Source: JBJXHC01 sp046160825
GTDB lineage: Bacteria; Bacteroidota; Ignavibacteria; UBA10030; UBA6906
DNA: 47,288 nucleotides
Assembly (NCBI GenBank): GCA_046160825.1
Contig: JBJXHC010000064.1
Location: 1-47,288, forward strand
Direction of reading: 5' to 3'
The position numbers and the translations under genes were made by a program. Of the stretch, positions 31,834-39,964 are shown one piece after another (position 1 is the stretch's first letter; each line of letters begins with the position of its first letter). The notes beneath the pieces are model-generated. The model saw only the letters and a list, made by a program, of their open reading frames with translations. It was not told the origin of the DNA and did no database searches.

Positions 31834-33225
31834 TTATTGCTCTTTGTTGGAGGCGCCCTCAGGCGACTTCTCCCCGTCCTGTTCTTTGGCCGTTGCTACC
31901 GCATCTTCGACTGGTGCATCCTTCACTTCTTCAGCTTCAGCTTCAGCCACGACCTCATCCTCTTCGTCTTCACTTTCCTCGTCCTCTTCAACCTCCGCCT
32001 CTTCCAGGTCGCGCTGCAGCATGTCACGAACCTCATTGATCTTTTCGATCGTAAGGCCTTCAATAGCCATCAACGTTTCCATCTTGGCATTGATAACATC
32101 CTTGGCTGTTTCCAGTCCGGCTTCGATCAGCTTCAGATACAGCTCTTCACCAAGCTCCTTCTTGAAGTCCACCAGTTCGATATCGTATTCATCATCGCTG
32201 CCTTCCTTCACGAGATTGATCTCGTATCCCGTCAACTTTGAAGCAAGGCGGATGTTCTGACCGTTCCTGCCGATGGCAAGAGATACCTGATCGGGACCGA
32301 CAAGTACGCTCGCTGTTTTGGCTTCCTTGTTGAGTTCGATACTCTTCAGTTTCGATGGTGCCAAAGCACGTTGGATGAATATCTCCGGCTGGTCACTGTA
32401 GTTGATAACGTCGATGTTCTCATTGTTCAATTCGCGGACGATGGTATGAATACGCACGCCCTTCATTCCAACGCACGCACCAACCGCATCAATACGGTCG
32501 TCGTGTGACTCCACGGCCACCTTCGCGCGTTCGCCCGGTTCGCGGGCAATCTGCTTGATCTCAATAATGCCGTCGTAGATTTCCGGGATTTCCATTTCGA
32601 AGAGTTTGGCCAGGAATTGTGAATCGGCTCTCGAGACAACCACCACGGGGTTACCGGAGTTCTTCCGGACTTCCTTGATGACGGCGCGAATAGTGTCACC
32701 CTTCTTATAGCGTTCTTTGAATATCTGCTCGCTCTTCGGTAGGAGCAGCTCGTTCTTGTTATGGTTGATCAGAATTTCGTTTCTGCGGATCTGATAGATT
32801 TCGCCGACAACAATGTCGCCAATTGTATTGCTGTACTCATTGTAGATAATCTCGCGTTCAATCTCTTTGATGCGCTGGTTCAGGTTTTGCTTTGCGCTGA
32901 CAACGAGACGTCTGCCGAATGTGACAAGGGGAATAACCTCCACATAATCCTCCCCGACATCCAAATCCTCTCCGGAGAGTTCACGCGCTGTCGCGACGTC
33001 AATCTGTGTCGTCGGATTCTCCACCGTTTCAACCACTTCACGTTCAAGGAAAATTTCGATGTCTCCCTTGTCCATATTCACAACGACTTCAAATTTGGCA
33101 TCCTGACCATATTTCTTTCTAACCATCATCGAGAAAACATCTTCGACGATACCAGTCAGGATATCCTTATCAATTCCTTTTTCCCGAACCATCTGAGAAA
33201 ACGATTCAACAATCTCAGAATTCAT
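31834..33225 (-). CDS. nusA: Transcription termination/antitermination factor NusA
   Basis: The 463-residue protein binds RNA polymerase and RNA. Order: N-terminal domain (1-130), S1 (about 135-200, VVGEIYQIRRNEILI), KH1 and KH2 (GVRIHTIVRELNNENIDVINY and IGRNGQNIRLASKLTGYEI), a helical region with GLTIEKINEVRDML, then an acidic, low-complexity tail (last 60 residues, EVEEDEESEDEEDE...). ATG 33225 is preferred because GGAGG lies five bases upstream; the codons before it are not needed. NusA is usually autoregulated in this operon. Confidence 0.95.
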   Translation of the reverse strand: MNSEIVESFSQMVREKGIDKDILTGIVEDVFSMMVRKKYGQDAKFEVVVNMDKGDIEIFLEREVVETVENPTTQIDVATARELSGEDLDVGEDYVEVIPLVTFGRRLVVSAKQNLNQRIKEIEREIIYNEYSNTIGDIVVGEIYQIRRNEILINHNKNELLLPKSEQIFKERYKKGDTIRAVIKEVRKNSGNPVVVVSRADSQFLAKLFEMEIPEIYDGIIEIKQIAREPGERAKVAVESHDDRIDAVGACVGMKGVRIHTIVRELNNENIDVINYSDQPEIFIQRALAPSKLKSIELNKEAKTASVLVGPDQVSLAIGRNGQNIRLASKLTGYEINLVKEGSDDEYDIELVDFKKELGEELYLKLIEAGLETAKDVINAKMETLMAIEGLTIEKINEVRDMLQRDLEEAEVEEDEESEDEEDEVVAEAEAEEVKDAPVEDAVATAKEQDGEKSPEGASNKEQ

Positions 33226-33256
33226 TCCGACCTCCAAAATAAAATAGATACACTCG

Positions 33257-33709
33257 TTACCACGGGGCTTTCACCCGGGCTTCCTTGATGGAAGCAAATT
33301 CGATCCGCACGGTCTCCTGACTCTTTCCGGTGTGCAGCGTAATCCCGGACTCATCGACGGCAGCACAATCGCCGATTTGTTCGACAAGCCCGGCGTCAGA
33401 ATTCGTTTTCACAATCAGCTTCCGACCGACATGCTTTTTGTACTGCCATGGGAATATGAGCGGCCGCTCAATGCCAGGGGAAGAGACAATCAATTCATAC
33501 GCAGGATTGATCAACGGTTCTGCAAGAAGTATACTTGCGATCTCCCGGCTGACCTCAGAGCAAAGCTCTGTTGTCACGCCTTCTTCCGTGTCGATGAAGA
33601 CTTCAACAATAGGCCGATGGTGTCGTCCTCTCAGAACGACATCGATGACATGTGCTGCATGTTGATCGGCACAACGGTTGATGACTTCACGAAGCTGGTC
33701 GTTGACCAT
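33257..33709 (-). CDS. rimP: Ribosome maturation factor RimP
   Basis: The 150-residue protein helps 30S maturation. It has the N-terminal alpha/beta domain and the SPGIERPLIF motif, followed by an SH3-like C-terminal domain (GRKLIVKTNSDAGLVEQIG, FASIKEARVKAPW). It is the first gene of the rimP-nusA-infB set. The start has no strong Shine-Dalgarno; a leader of about 70 bases contains a terminator-like hairpin. Confidence 0.93.
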   Translation of the reverse strand: MVNDQLREVINRCADQHAAHVIDVVLRGRHHRPIVEVFIDTEEGVTTELCSEVSREIASILLAEPLINPAYELIVSSPGIERPLIFPWQYKKHVGRKLIVKTNSDAGLVEQIGDCAAVDESGITLHTGKSQETVRIEFASIKEARVKAPW

Positions 33710-33748
33710 TCCCTCAGCGGATTCCTGTACTTTTCACCCATCCCAAAC

Positions 33749-33770
33749 AAAAATAGCCCTGGAAGGGCTA
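33749..33770 (-). terminator. Intrinsic terminator-like hairpin upstream of rimP
   Basis: Minus strand: TAGCCCT, loop TCC, AGGGCTA, then TTTTTG, a seven-pair stem with a T-run. It lies between the end of the thioesterase unit and rimP and also downstream of the candidate rimP promoter (33785-33816). It may end the upstream unit, act as a leader attenuator for rimP-nusA-infB, or both. Confidence 0.75.
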
Positions 33771-33784
33771 ATCGGAAGGCGGAA

Positions 33785-33816
33785 TCAAGATAGGCAGACA
33801 GGTATCGAAATGCAAG
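33785..33816 (-). promoter_or_regulatory. Candidate -33/-7 promoter for the rimP-nusA-infB operon
   Basis: Minus strand: CTTG (33816-33813), a 20-nt spacer, TATCTTGA (33792-33785). Start near 33779; the hairpin-terminator at 33749-33770 then lies within the first 30 transcribed bases. Confidence 0.4.
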
Positions 33817-33849
33817 TCTTTTCTTGAAAATCCAGGCTGAAATCGGGAT

Positions 33850-34320
33850 TCAGGTGGTGTATGTTGGCCAGACAATGAGTGCGTTTTCCCCTTCAAATTT
33901 CTGTACGGAACGCCGAAAGTCATCCGGAACTGTCATCGGTTTGTTTGTTCGATGATTCAGCCAAACGTGAATGGACACATTGCTCGCGACCAGCCGTTTG
34001 GTTTCGGCTTCCTGAAGGATCCCCTCGAAGATGAAGCTCGTGTTTTTTATGGAGGAAATGCGTGTATGCACATCCAATGTTTCGCCGAACCGGGCCGTCG
34101 AAAGGTAATCAATCTCGTTCCTGGCAACAACGATCTTTGATTCGTGCTGGATGGAATTGATGTCAACCTTGATTCCCAGATGCTCCAGATATGCGACTCT
34201 CCCCACTTCGCAGTACAGGAGATAATTGGCGTTGTGTACGATGCCTTGCCAGTCAATTTCGTAGTTACGTACGCGCACCTGGGTCTTGAACCGAAACTTG
34301 TCAATCGGCAACTGGCTCAA
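33850..34320 (-). CDS. Acyl-CoA thioesterase, hotdog fold (YbgC/4HBT family)
   Basis: A 156-residue hotdog-fold protein. The family motif YEIDWQGIVHNANYLLYCEVGR has the catalytic Asp in ID-xQGxVHNAxYL. It hydrolyses acyl-CoA or acyl-ACP thioesters; exact substrate unknown. ATG 34320 overlaps the threonine aldolase stop by four bases, so it is co-translated. It is the last gene of this unit. Confidence 0.88.
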   Translation of the reverse strand: MSQLPIDKFRFKTQVRVRNYEIDWQGIVHNANYLLYCEVGRVAYLEHLGIKVDINSIQHESKIVVARNEIDYLSTARFGETLDVHTRISSIKNTSFIFEGILQEAETKRLVASNVSIHVWLNHRTNKPMTVPDDFRRSVQKFEGENALIVWPTYTT

Positions 34321-35354
34321 CGGATCGTCTCCTGAATAATGGATGCCGCTCTCTTCACATCTTCCATTGTCACGTCCAGATGTGTTACAGCACGGATGCC
34401 CATGTAATTCCCAAGTGTCAGCAGAACTCCCTGCGCTTTCAATTCAGCAAGGACGTTTTCCGGTGCTTTGCCAGATCGTTCGATTGAAATAATGATGATG
34501 TTCGTTTGAACGGATTCCATGTCGATGTCAAATGCTTTCACATGTGAAAGCTCACCCGCAAGATACGTCGCCTTCGCGTGGTCTTCCTTAAGTCGGGCAA
34601 CATTATGCTCAAGTGCGTACAGCCCCGCAACGGCAAGGATACCCGCCTGTCGCATCCCGCCACCAAAGACCTTACGATAACGTCGGGCATCTTCAACAAA
34701 CTCTTTCGTGCCGGCAAGTACCGAGCCTACCGGAGCGCCGAGACCTTTCGAGAGACAGACTGAAACTGAATCGAAGTATGATGCATACTCTTTCGGCGAG
34801 ATGCCCGTTGCGGCACACGCGTTCCACAATCGTGCGCCATCAAGATGTGTCTTGATCCCTTCCGTGAGAGCAAGTTCTCGAATCTGCTTGATGACTTCAA
34901 GGGGATAGATCGTACCGCCCGCCCGGTTGTGTGTATTCTCCAAACAGATGAGGGCAGTGCGGGGCATGTAGTATGCTTTCGGACGGATCGCTCTCTTGAT
35001 CTGATCAGGGGTAATAATGCCGAGGCGGCCTTCGATGGTGTTCACTTGTACACCAGAGAGAAATGCAATTGCGCCGGTCTCGTAATTGAAGATGTGACAT
35101 CCCTTTTCCGCGATGATCTCGTCGCCGGGACGAGTGTGGACTTTGATGCATGTCTGGTTTCCCATCGTACCGCTGGGAACATACAACGCGGCTTCCTTGC
35201 CCAGCAGATCGGCAATTTTCTTTTGAAGAAGATTGACGGTTGGATCTTCACCGAAGACATCATCGCCCACCTCAGCTTTGGCCATTGCTTCGCGCATGCC
35301 CGGTGATGGCTTTGTTACGGTGTCGCTCCGTAAGTCGATCAATTGCAGGCTCAT
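34317..35354 (-). CDS. ltaE: Low-specificity L-threonine aldolase
   Basis: The 345-residue PLP enzyme cleaves L-threonine or L-allo-threonine to glycine and acetaldehyde. It has LRSDTVTKPSPGMREAM, GDDVFGEDPTVN, VPSGTMGNQ, HLDGARLWNA and the PLP Lys 203 in LSKGLGAPVGS. Length and motifs are typical. ATG 35354 overlaps the lnt stop by four bases. Confidence 0.93.
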   Translation of the reverse strand: MSLQLIDLRSDTVTKPSPGMREAMAKAEVGDDVFGEDPTVNLLQKKIADLLGKEAALYVPSGTMGNQTCIKVHTRPGDEIIAEKGCHIFNYETGAIAFLSGVQVNTIEGRLGIITPDQIKRAIRPKAYYMPRTALICLENTHNRAGGTIYPLEVIKQIRELALTEGIKTHLDGARLWNACAATGISPKEYASYFDSVSVCLSKGLGAPVGSVLAGTKEFVEDARRYRKVFGGGMRQAGILAVAGLYALEHNVARLKEDHAKATYLAGELSHVKAFDIDMESVQTNIIIISIERSGKAPENVLAELKAQGVLLTLGNYMGIRAVTHLDVTMEDVKRAASIIQETIR

Positions 35355-37051
35355 GTTTGCGTACGTTTTCGGTTCATAAATCGTTGGCTAAGTGCGGCAA
35401 TACTAAGCAAACCGCCAAGCATCATGCAACCGGCTCCAAGCCAGTCTCCATGCTCGGTGTAGAATGTCAGATCGTTACGCCGTTCGATTGTACGGATCAG
35501 TGTTGCTTCAGTGAAGAGTTCCGTCTTGTCGTATACACGACCGTATGGATCAATATACGAGGACATACCGCCCACCGCGCATCGGGGAATCCATCGGTGA
35601 TTCTCGACGGCGCGGAATATCGCGTACTGATGATGCTGGAATGCTCCGGACATCCTCCCCCACCAACTGTCGATGGTAATAATGGAAACAAACTCCGCAC
35701 CCTTTCTGACGAAGCTTGCGACAAAGCCAGGATAGGTTGATTCATAACAGATCATGGTCGCAAACGACGCGTCGCTCCGATCGTCCTCAAAGATAATCGA
35801 ATCCGGCCCGATTTGCCAACCACCAATCCCCACTCCCCACCGCAGGAAGTCAAGATAATAAAACACATCTGCATAGGGCACACGTTCTGCAATGGGCACC
35901 ATCTTCATTTTGCCATACCATTGCACTTCCGTGCGTCCGGGCTGAAGCAACGCAGCGGAGTTAAACGCATCGTAACGTTGTCCGGTTGACTTCATGCGCT
36001 TGGAACTTGGCGGTGCCTTCGTACTGTCCTCATAAAATACAGCGTGCTGGAAACCGGTAAGCACGGAAACCTGAATGCGATCAATCTCACCCTGCAAGTA
36101 CTCGCGGAAATCCTTTCCCTGCTCGGTCAGAAAATAATACGTTACCGCAGTTTCCGGCCAGAGAACAAGTTCCGGCGGATCGTCGGGATGTGCCTTCACC
36201 AGCGAATCTGTTTTCTGAAGATAGTACTTCACGGCATCGAATGCACTTCCCTGCCACTTCGCCCACGGATCGATATTCGATTGAATCATTCCGACACGAA
36301 TGGTCTCTTTGTCTTTGCCATCAGCGAGGTTCCCAGTCTCCGGTGCGTTCTTTATCACCCACCAACCGTGAATGGACGGGAGAATGAAAATCAGTCCGAT
36401 CCACGCGACCAGACGAATGCTCTTCCATGATTTCGCGGTGAAGGAACTCTGCGCCAAACCCGAATACAGCAGAAACACAAGCAGGTTGATGACGAGAACC
36501 CAAAAAGAAAGTCCGAACACACCGGTGTAGCTGATGAACTGCATGCGGAAGAGATCGTACGACTGGCTGTTGCCGATGGTGATCCATGGGAACGACCATT
36601 CACCCAATGAATGACTGTACTCGTATCCCACCCAAAGAAATGGAAGTCCGATGATTGCTGCCATATGACCAAGGTGCTTCTTCGTGAACATGTACAGTCC
36701 AATTGGCAGGAAATAAAACAACGGGTGCAACAACATGGTCAGAGCGCCCGCAATCATCATGTACGGATCTTTCATGTGTACATAGCCGCCTGTCCAGTTG
36801 AGGGTGATGACATGGAAGACCAGCATCGCCAAATAGATATATCGAAACGACGGTTTGACGTTGTCAATGTCCGCGAGGACGATCAAGAGCGGCACCAGTC
36901 CGAAACAGGCAAGCACACCAAATGGAAATGGTGGAAATGAAAAGCCGAGCATCAGACCGGAAAGCAGACACAGACTTGTCCGGAATCTAAAAAGCTTTTT
37001 GCGCTGGAAAGCCGCCTCCGGTGTTTCGATCACCTTTTTCTGCTTGAACAT
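35351..37051 (-). CDS. lnt: Apolipoprotein N-acyltransferase
   Basis: The protein of about 566 residues adds the third acyl chain to lipoproteins in the inner membrane. Six or so hydrophobic helices precede a nitrilase-type domain with the catalytic triad context: Glu in LVLWPETAV, Lys in WYGKMKMVPIAERVP, Cys in MICYESTYPGFV. A final helix closes the protein. A TTG at 37057 and ATG 37051 are both possible; the ATG is chosen, and it lies just after the PAP2 stop. It is part of the envelope-related cluster with the phosphatase gene. Confidence 0.9.
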   Translation of the reverse strand: MFKQKKVIETPEAAFQRKKLFRFRTSLCLLSGLMLGFSFPPFPFGVLACFGLVPLLIVLADIDNVKPSFRYIYLAMLVFHVITLNWTGGYVHMKDPYMMIAGALTMLLHPLFYFLPIGLYMFTKKHLGHMAAIIGLPFLWVGYEYSHSLGEWSFPWITIGNSQSYDLFRMQFISYTGVFGLSFWVLVINLLVFLLYSGLAQSSFTAKSWKSIRLVAWIGLIFILPSIHGWWVIKNAPETGNLADGKDKETIRVGMIQSNIDPWAKWQGSAFDAVKYYLQKTDSLVKAHPDDPPELVLWPETAVTYYFLTEQGKDFREYLQGEIDRIQVSVLTGFQHAVFYEDSTKAPPSSKRMKSTGQRYDAFNSAALLQPGRTEVQWYGKMKMVPIAERVPYADVFYYLDFLRWGVGIGGWQIGPDSIIFEDDRSDASFATMICYESTYPGFVASFVRKGAEFVSIITIDSWWGRMSGAFQHHQYAIFRAVENHRWIPRCAVGGMSSYIDPYGRVYDKTELFTEATLIRTIERRNDLTFYTEHGDWLGAGCMMLGGLLSIAALSQRFMNRKRTQT

Positions 37052-37053
37052 GT

Positions 37054-37653
37054 TCAACTGACAGCGGCTTTCTGTTTTGGTGGAAAGATCTGTCGTTCAA
37101 TTCGTTGATAGAGCCAGATGACGGCGAACGCAAGCACGCTTCCGATAATTGCACCACCGAGAATATCCGAGGGATAGTGTACACCCACAGCCGGACGCGA
37201 AAGCGCAACTAGGGTCGCTCCACCAAGAAACCACCACATGTACTTCCGATAATACGTGGAGAACAGAACAGCAATGGCAAAGTTATTGACTGCGTGCGAT
37301 GAGGGGAAGGATTTACCGGGACCACAATCAACAAGCAAACGGATACCTTGTATCATGGCAACGCCGTCAACTTCGTGGCACGGGCGGGGACGGGCAAAGA
37401 ATTCCTTGATAACTCCACTATTCAACTTATCACTGATAAAAATCAAGGGAATGATGAGTAAGGCAACTGTTCTTCCCTTCCTTCCACCCTTTATTAAAAG
37501 CCAGAGCCAAACAAGAACCAGGACGATGCGTGCCAGCCAGAGCTTGTCATAGTCGGTGATGAGAGGCCAGAGCATATCGGAGATAGAATTGCTCAGGGTT
37601 CCGTTTATGAAGTGGAAAAGAGCGACGTCAATGGAATAAAAGAATTCAGTCAT
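37054..37653 (-). CDS. PAP2-family membrane phosphatase
   Basis: A 199-residue protein with about six membrane helices and the three acid phosphatase motifs: KEFFARPRP, the CGPGKSFPSSHA motif with PSSH, and SRPAVGVHYPSD. Such enzymes remove phosphate from undecaprenyl pyrophosphate, phosphatidate or lipid A. Position next to lnt suggests envelope lipid recycling. Substrate not determined. Confidence 0.88.
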   Translation of the reverse strand: MTEFFYSIDVALFHFINGTLSNSISDMLWPLITDYDKLWLARIVLVLVWLWLLIKGGRKGRTVALLIIPLIFISDKLNSGVIKEFFARPRPCHEVDGVAMIQGIRLLVDCGPGKSFPSSHAVNNFAIAVLFSTYYRKYMWWFLGGATLVALSRPAVGVHYPSDILGGAIIGSVLAFAVIWLYQRIERQIFPPKQKAAVS

Positions 37654-37667
37654 TCACTTCAGGGATT

Positions 37668-38096
37668 TCAATCGAGAATCAGTGGCGGCTTACCATATCG
37701 AGCACGCAGCTTGTTGATTGAATTCAATATGGGGGGGCGACTGATAATTCTTGCTTCAAACGGTCGCTTACCAGGAATATCAATCATGATCAGTCCCAGG
37801 AGAATCGTCAGGATACCCTGTCCCGGCACTCCGGGTAACGACAAGATGATTCCCATAACAATCAAAAACAATCCGACGAGATTCTTTGCAATCAATGCAC
37901 CCCAGCGTATGAACTTTGGCTTGTCGAGAAGGAAGTGACGTGGATGCGATGCGCTGAAATAATCTGCAGGAAGCTTCACCATCACGATGCCCAACACCAA
38001 TGTGCTGAACACCAGAGAAACAACAAACAATCCCAAACTGATCAGCACGTTCGGCCAGGTCATGGAAGAAAAGAATTCCGTCAATCTCTCCATCAT
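37668..38096 (-). CDS. PGPGW-like small membrane protein
   Basis: A 142-residue protein with two to three transmembrane helices and the segment LPGVPGQGILTILLGLIMIDIPGKRP, which resembles the PGPGW family (small putative membrane proteins). Function unknown. It precedes the PAP2 phosphatase by 14 bases and probably shares its transcript. Two adjacent ATGs (38096, 38093) are possible starts. Confidence 0.65.
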   Translation of the reverse strand: MMERLTEFFSSMTWPNVLISLGLFVVSLVFSTLVLGIVMVKLPADYFSASHPRHFLLDKPKFIRWGALIAKNLVGLFLIVMGIILSLPGVPGQGILTILLGLIMIDIPGKRPFEARIISRPPILNSINKLRARYGKPPLILD

Positions 38097-38194
38097 GCAT
38101 TCACCCTTTCACCGAAAGCAGTCCGGAGGATGGCGGCGCAAACCAAGGACAGATCGAATGCCGGCTGACCGAAAATGGTTTTGTCCAAGGGATG

Positions 38195-38680
38195 TTATTG
38201 TTGGATGATCGAAGCAACTGCATGCGCGGCTGCGCCCTGCTCTGTGCCAACGAAGCCGAGTCCTTCGTGCGTCGTTGCTTTGATGGAGACTTGTTGCGGT
38301 GTGACCTTTAGAACGTCGGCAATGTTCTGCAACATGGCGGGAATGTGCGGTGCAATCTTCGGACGCTCAAGAGCAACCGTCGCATCGATATTAATTATGC
38401 TGAACCGGTTGTGCGTCAGCAGGTCGCCAACGTGTTTGAGCAGCAACAGACTTGAAATCCCCTTGTAGCGAGGATCGGTGTCGGGAAAATGCTTGCCGAT
38501 GTCACCCAAACCGGATGCGCCGAGCAGCGCATCCATGATGGCATGCAACAACACATCTGCATCCGAATGACCGTCAAGGCCTTTGGTGTGTGGAATGTCG
38601 ACGCCACCGAGAATTAACTTGCGGCCTTCGGCGAGCCGATGAACGTCGTATCCGTATCCGATGCGGGGATGTATGGCGAT
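38195..38680 (-). CDS. ispF: 2-C-methyl-D-erythritol 2,4-cyclodiphosphate synthase, non-canonical start
   Basis: The full protein of about 159-161 residues makes the cyclic intermediate of the MEP isoprenoid pathway. Reading back from the obvious domain gives PRIGYGYDVHRLAEG (zinc Asp and His), the DIP segment, and DGHSDADVLLHAIMDALLGASGLGDIGKHFPDTDP, complete and in frame. Only part of this is reached from the first standard start, GTG 38554, which lies in the middle of DADVLL. The frame is closed upstream by a TGA with no ATG, GTG or TTG in between. Candidates are ATC at 38680, which overlaps the acyP stop as TAATC, and ATA at 38674, eight bases after AAGG. Confidence 0.8.
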   Translation of the reverse strand: MAIHPRIGYGYDVHRLAEGRKLILGGVDIPHTKGLDGHSDADVLLHAIMDALLGASGLGDIGKHFPDTDPRYKGISSLLLLKHVGDLLTHNRFSIINIDATVALERPKIAPHIPAMLQNIADVLKVTPQQVSIKATTHEGLGFVGTEQGAAAHAVASIIQQ

Positions 38681-38958
38681 TACCTTATTTCAAATGTTGT
38701 GAATTCTTTCGTGGGCTCTTTCCATTCAAGCGTCAAGTTCGCCACGTGCGCCGACCGTGGACCAATCTTCACCTGCTTGATCAACTCTTCAACCGGAGAC
38801 CGGTCGCCTTGTGCTTCAATTTGTACATTTCCATTAGGCAGGTTTTTCGTATAACCCTTTAGTTCAAGCGACTCGGCATGCCGGGCGACAAACCACCGGA
38901 ACCCGACTCCCTGGACAACGCCTTCCACGACAATATGAACACGTGCTTGAATCTGCAT
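38680..38958 (-). CDS. acyP: Acylphosphatase
   Basis: A 92-residue protein that hydrolyses acyl phosphates. The catalytic motif GVVQGVGFRWFVARHA contains the phosphate-binding loop and Arg, and GYTKNLPNGNVQIEAQGD carries the catalytic Asn. It shares a transcript with ispF; its TAA overlaps the presumed first codon of ispF. A candidate promoter sits just upstream of ATG 38958, leaving a very short leader. Confidence 0.92.
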   Translation of the reverse strand: MQIQARVHIVVEGVVQGVGFRWFVARHAESLELKGYTKNLPNGNVQIEAQGDRSPVEELIKQVKIGPRSAHVANLTLEWKEPTKEFTTFEIR

Positions 38959-38970
38959 GCTGTAACTGCG

Positions 38971-39002
38971 TCAAAATATGAGGACTGGTTCTGAAATGCA
39001 AC
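38971..39002 (-). promoter_or_regulatory. Candidate -33/-7 promoter for acyP-ispF
   Basis: Minus strand: GTTG (39002-38999), 20-nt spacer, TATTTTGA (38978-38971). The transcription start would be near 38966, only about eight bases before the acyP ATG. Confidence 0.5.
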
Positions 39003-39005
39003 AGT

Positions 39006-39896
39006 TCATGCGTCGAAACCACCGACAGATTTATTGAGACCCGGGATAGAGTCGGACAATTCTGAAACCAGCACTCCACCGACAATCAGTCCACCACCGA
39101 GGAGGCCAAGAGGCCCCAGAACCTCACCCAGAAAGAAGTATGCAAGAACAGAGGCAATCACCGGCTCAATGGAGAAAATAATGACTGCCCGCGTTGGTGT
39201 TGTGTCTTTTTGATAATTCGTCTGTACGAATACCGTGATGATCGTCGCGAAGATCGTGAGATAGAGAAGGGCGGCAATTGCGTTGAATGAAGTATTGAAA
39301 GCCACCGATTCGAAGACAAAGACGCCAATTGTTGCAAGAACCGCATTCGAAGCAATTTGGAGGAATGTTAGTTGAAGCGCCGTCATTTCACGTGATACGA
39401 CATCCAAATAGACGATGTAAACTGCAAATGCAACGGCACAGACAATGGTGATCGCATCCCCGAAATTAAACGCCGACTCTTCAGGTGATGTAAGAAACAG
39501 AAGCCCAATGACTACCAACAGGATCCCGACAATGTTGCCAACCTTTGGTGGCTTGCGTGTTATGAATATCTGAAGTAGTGGGACGAGTGCGACCATCATC
39601 CCGGTAATAAAAGCAGACTTTGAGGCTGTGGTATGATTCAGGCCGATGGTCTGCGTGATGAAACCGATGAACAGAAGGAGTCCAAGAAGACTCCCCTTCC
39701 TTGCGACCGAAGCCGACATGGGAAAAATCTTCTTCCGAAAGAAGAGGAGAAAGAACAATGCTGCGAGAAGGAATCGAATGGCAACAAACAGAAATGCGGA
39801 AAACTCCTCCAATCCGATCTTCACCACAACAAATGTACTTCCCCAGACAATCGTGGTGGCGAGAAGAATGAGTTCAGCGCGGGCTTTTGATGTCAT
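39006..39896 (-). CDS. EamA/DMT-family transporter
   Basis: A 296-residue protein with about ten transmembrane helices in two related EamA halves. The second half has SIEPVIASVLAYFFLGEVLGPLGLLGGGLIVGGV, typical of the DMT family; the first half has TTIVWGSTFVVVKIGL. Members export amino acids, metabolites or drugs. Substrate not predictable. ATG 39896 is preceded by a 68-base gap that holds a terminator for the upstream gene. Confidence 0.88.
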   Translation of the reverse strand: MTSKARAELILLATTIVWGSTFVVVKIGLEEFSAFLFVAIRFLLAALFFLLFFRKKIFPMSASVARKGSLLGLLLFIGFITQTIGLNHTTASKSAFITGMMVALVPLLQIFITRKPPKVGNIVGILLVVIGLLFLTSPEESAFNFGDAITIVCAVAFAVYIVYLDVVSREMTALQLTFLQIASNAVLATIGVFVFESVAFNTSFNAIAALLYLTIFATIITVFVQTNYQKDTTPTRAVIIFSIEPVIASVLAYFFLGEVLGPLGLLGGGLIVGGVLVSELSDSIPGLNKSVGGFDA

Positions 39897-39904
39897 AGGG
39901 ATGA

Positions 39905-39941
39905 AAAGAAGAACTCACCCTCAATGCTCGTTGGGGTGAGT
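39905..39941 (-). terminator. Probable intrinsic terminator after the DUF362 gene
   Basis: A hairpin with ACTCACCC (39913-39920) pairing with GGGTGAGT (39934-39941), extended inward by CAA/TTG after a bulge. On the minus strand the stem is followed by TCTTCTTTTC. It lies about 24 bases after the DUF362 stop. Confidence 0.6.
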
Positions 39942-39964
39942 CCGGAATTGATGTACTGTGAGAT

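Noticed and set aside
38195..38554. ispF as a 119-residue protein starting at GTG 38554
   Set aside because: It would lack the N-terminal zinc-binding residues; the full domain is in frame upstream.
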